Shown in pieces: positions 63,186-64,000 of a stretch of DNA of 64,000 nt (its first letter is position 1; the number at the start of each line of letters is the position of its first letter). The notes beneath the pieces are model-generated. The model was not told the origin of the DNA and did not search any database. It was given only the letters and a program-made list of their open reading frames with translations. The translations under genes were made by a program, and so were the position numbers. Source of the stretch: Sinotaia quadrata (Eukaryota; Mollusca; Gastropoda; Architaenioglossa; Viviparidae); contig CM054177.1 in the NCBI GenBank assembly GCA_028829895.1, positions 78,579,163-78,643,162 of the forward strand, given 5' to 3'.

Positions 63186-64000
63186 GAGTGGCAATTATAC
63201 GTTTTCTATTGAATGTTATCAATCGATCGCTGTCAAAGGTAGATAATTTAATTTGTAAGGGGAGAAAGTAGTTCCTGAGGTTCAGAAAATCTTAAACAGT
63301 TGATCGAATTCTTAGTTTACTGGCAGAAGTTAATTAAAATTAATCTGTTCCATGACTTTTTATTCTGGCCGTATAAGGCACGAGTTTTGTCTTTGTACCA
63401 TTAGTGCTGACAAAGCTTTTCGACAGAAATGGCAGGAGTAGTGTACAAATGATTTACTGACATAACTAATATTTTTATATGATGAAAAGTTATTTGAAAT
63501 TGATTACATTAGGTATGTTTAACATTTCTGCCTTGATGCTTTTAAGTGATCACAGCGAGAGATTTAGACTACAGTTGTATGATTACCTTTACAATAAGGT
63601 GCGGCAATGTTATTTATTATTATTATTATTGTAATAGACGATATTTTGGGAAAAGCCTTGGTTGTTATTTAAGGGATATGTTCTTTCATCAAATTCGTAA
63701 TCCTAGACATTATTGTAGTGCAGTCTGTGAGTTTTCAATACAATCTATCATCCTTTGTAGAGCAGATTTATCTGCTTGTCACTGAACAAGCGGGCTCTAG
63801 TGCTGGAGTGAGCGAGCTAGTGCAACCGGAGTGTGAATCTCTGATTCTCCAGAAGACCTTTATCTTAAAAACTTAATATTTATTATTTGTGCTTTATTTT
63901 GTGGCCAATCCTCCCTAAACAAGCTAAGATTTATTATTTGTACTTTGTTTTGAAGTTCCCAAACCAAAAGTTAAGATTTATTATTTGTGCTTTATTTTGT
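63186..64000. other. window end, spacer with partial ~50-bp repeats
   Basis: Three copies of taagatttattatttgtgct ttattttgt run off the window end from about 63873. No exon was recognised. Confidence 0.5.

Noticed and set aside
63780..63850. tRNA-like GC-rich stretch
   Set aside because: No cloverleaf, A-box or B-box consistent with a tRNA could be drawn.

Overview
This is a 64 kb stretch of an intron-rich, AT-rich animal nuclear genome. The gene structures (spliceosomal introns, phase-matched exons), a pair of U4 snRNA genes, fragments of non-LTR retrotransposons, MITE-like elements and very dense minisatellites all say metazoan. The protein set and the retroelement style suggest a lophotrochozoan, probably a mollusc, but the sequence alone does not settle the species.

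Layout. (1) 1-21.3 kb: two tandem, same-strand genes for MYND zinc-finger proteins. The first (1927-7748) is cut off at its 5' end by the window edge. The second (15572-21324) looks complete, with two MYND fingers. They share exon phases and an identical 192-nt last exon size, so they are a local duplication. (2) 21.3-30.9 kb: mostly AT-rich spacer with LINE 3' ends, plus two sequence-identical U4 snRNA genes (26700 and 28559) that also share their upstream promoter block, and a possible minus-strand exon between them. (3) 30.9-33.5 kb: a decayed LINE with an RNase H region next to a large fold-back inverted repeat. (4) 34-47.5 kb: a complete adenosine deaminase (ADA) gene, nine coding exons and 365 aa. 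An upstream exon at 34078-34230 encodes a second, longer N-terminus homologous to exon 1 and shaped like a mitochondrial presequence. (5) 47.5-64 kb: the 3' five exons of a minus-strand coiled-coil protein gene (52166-57765) whose N-terminus was not found, surrounded by minisatellites.

The most unusual part is the ADA locus. Every intron carries tandem or inverted repeats, different from intron to intron. In intron 3 both splice sites have been tandemly amplified: 12 copies of a 50-bp unit, each with a GTAAGT donor, start exactly at the exon 3 donor, and three 52-bp copies of the acceptor precede exon 4. The donor unit can also be read as a 33-nt frame-preserving cassette. The coiled-coil gene shows a related oddity: the end of its coding sequence has been copied as a 61-bp minisatellite into its 3' flank.

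The genes are unrelated in function (purine salvage, splicing RNA, MYND adaptor-like proteins, structural coiled coil). Nothing here is an operon or a cluster acting together.
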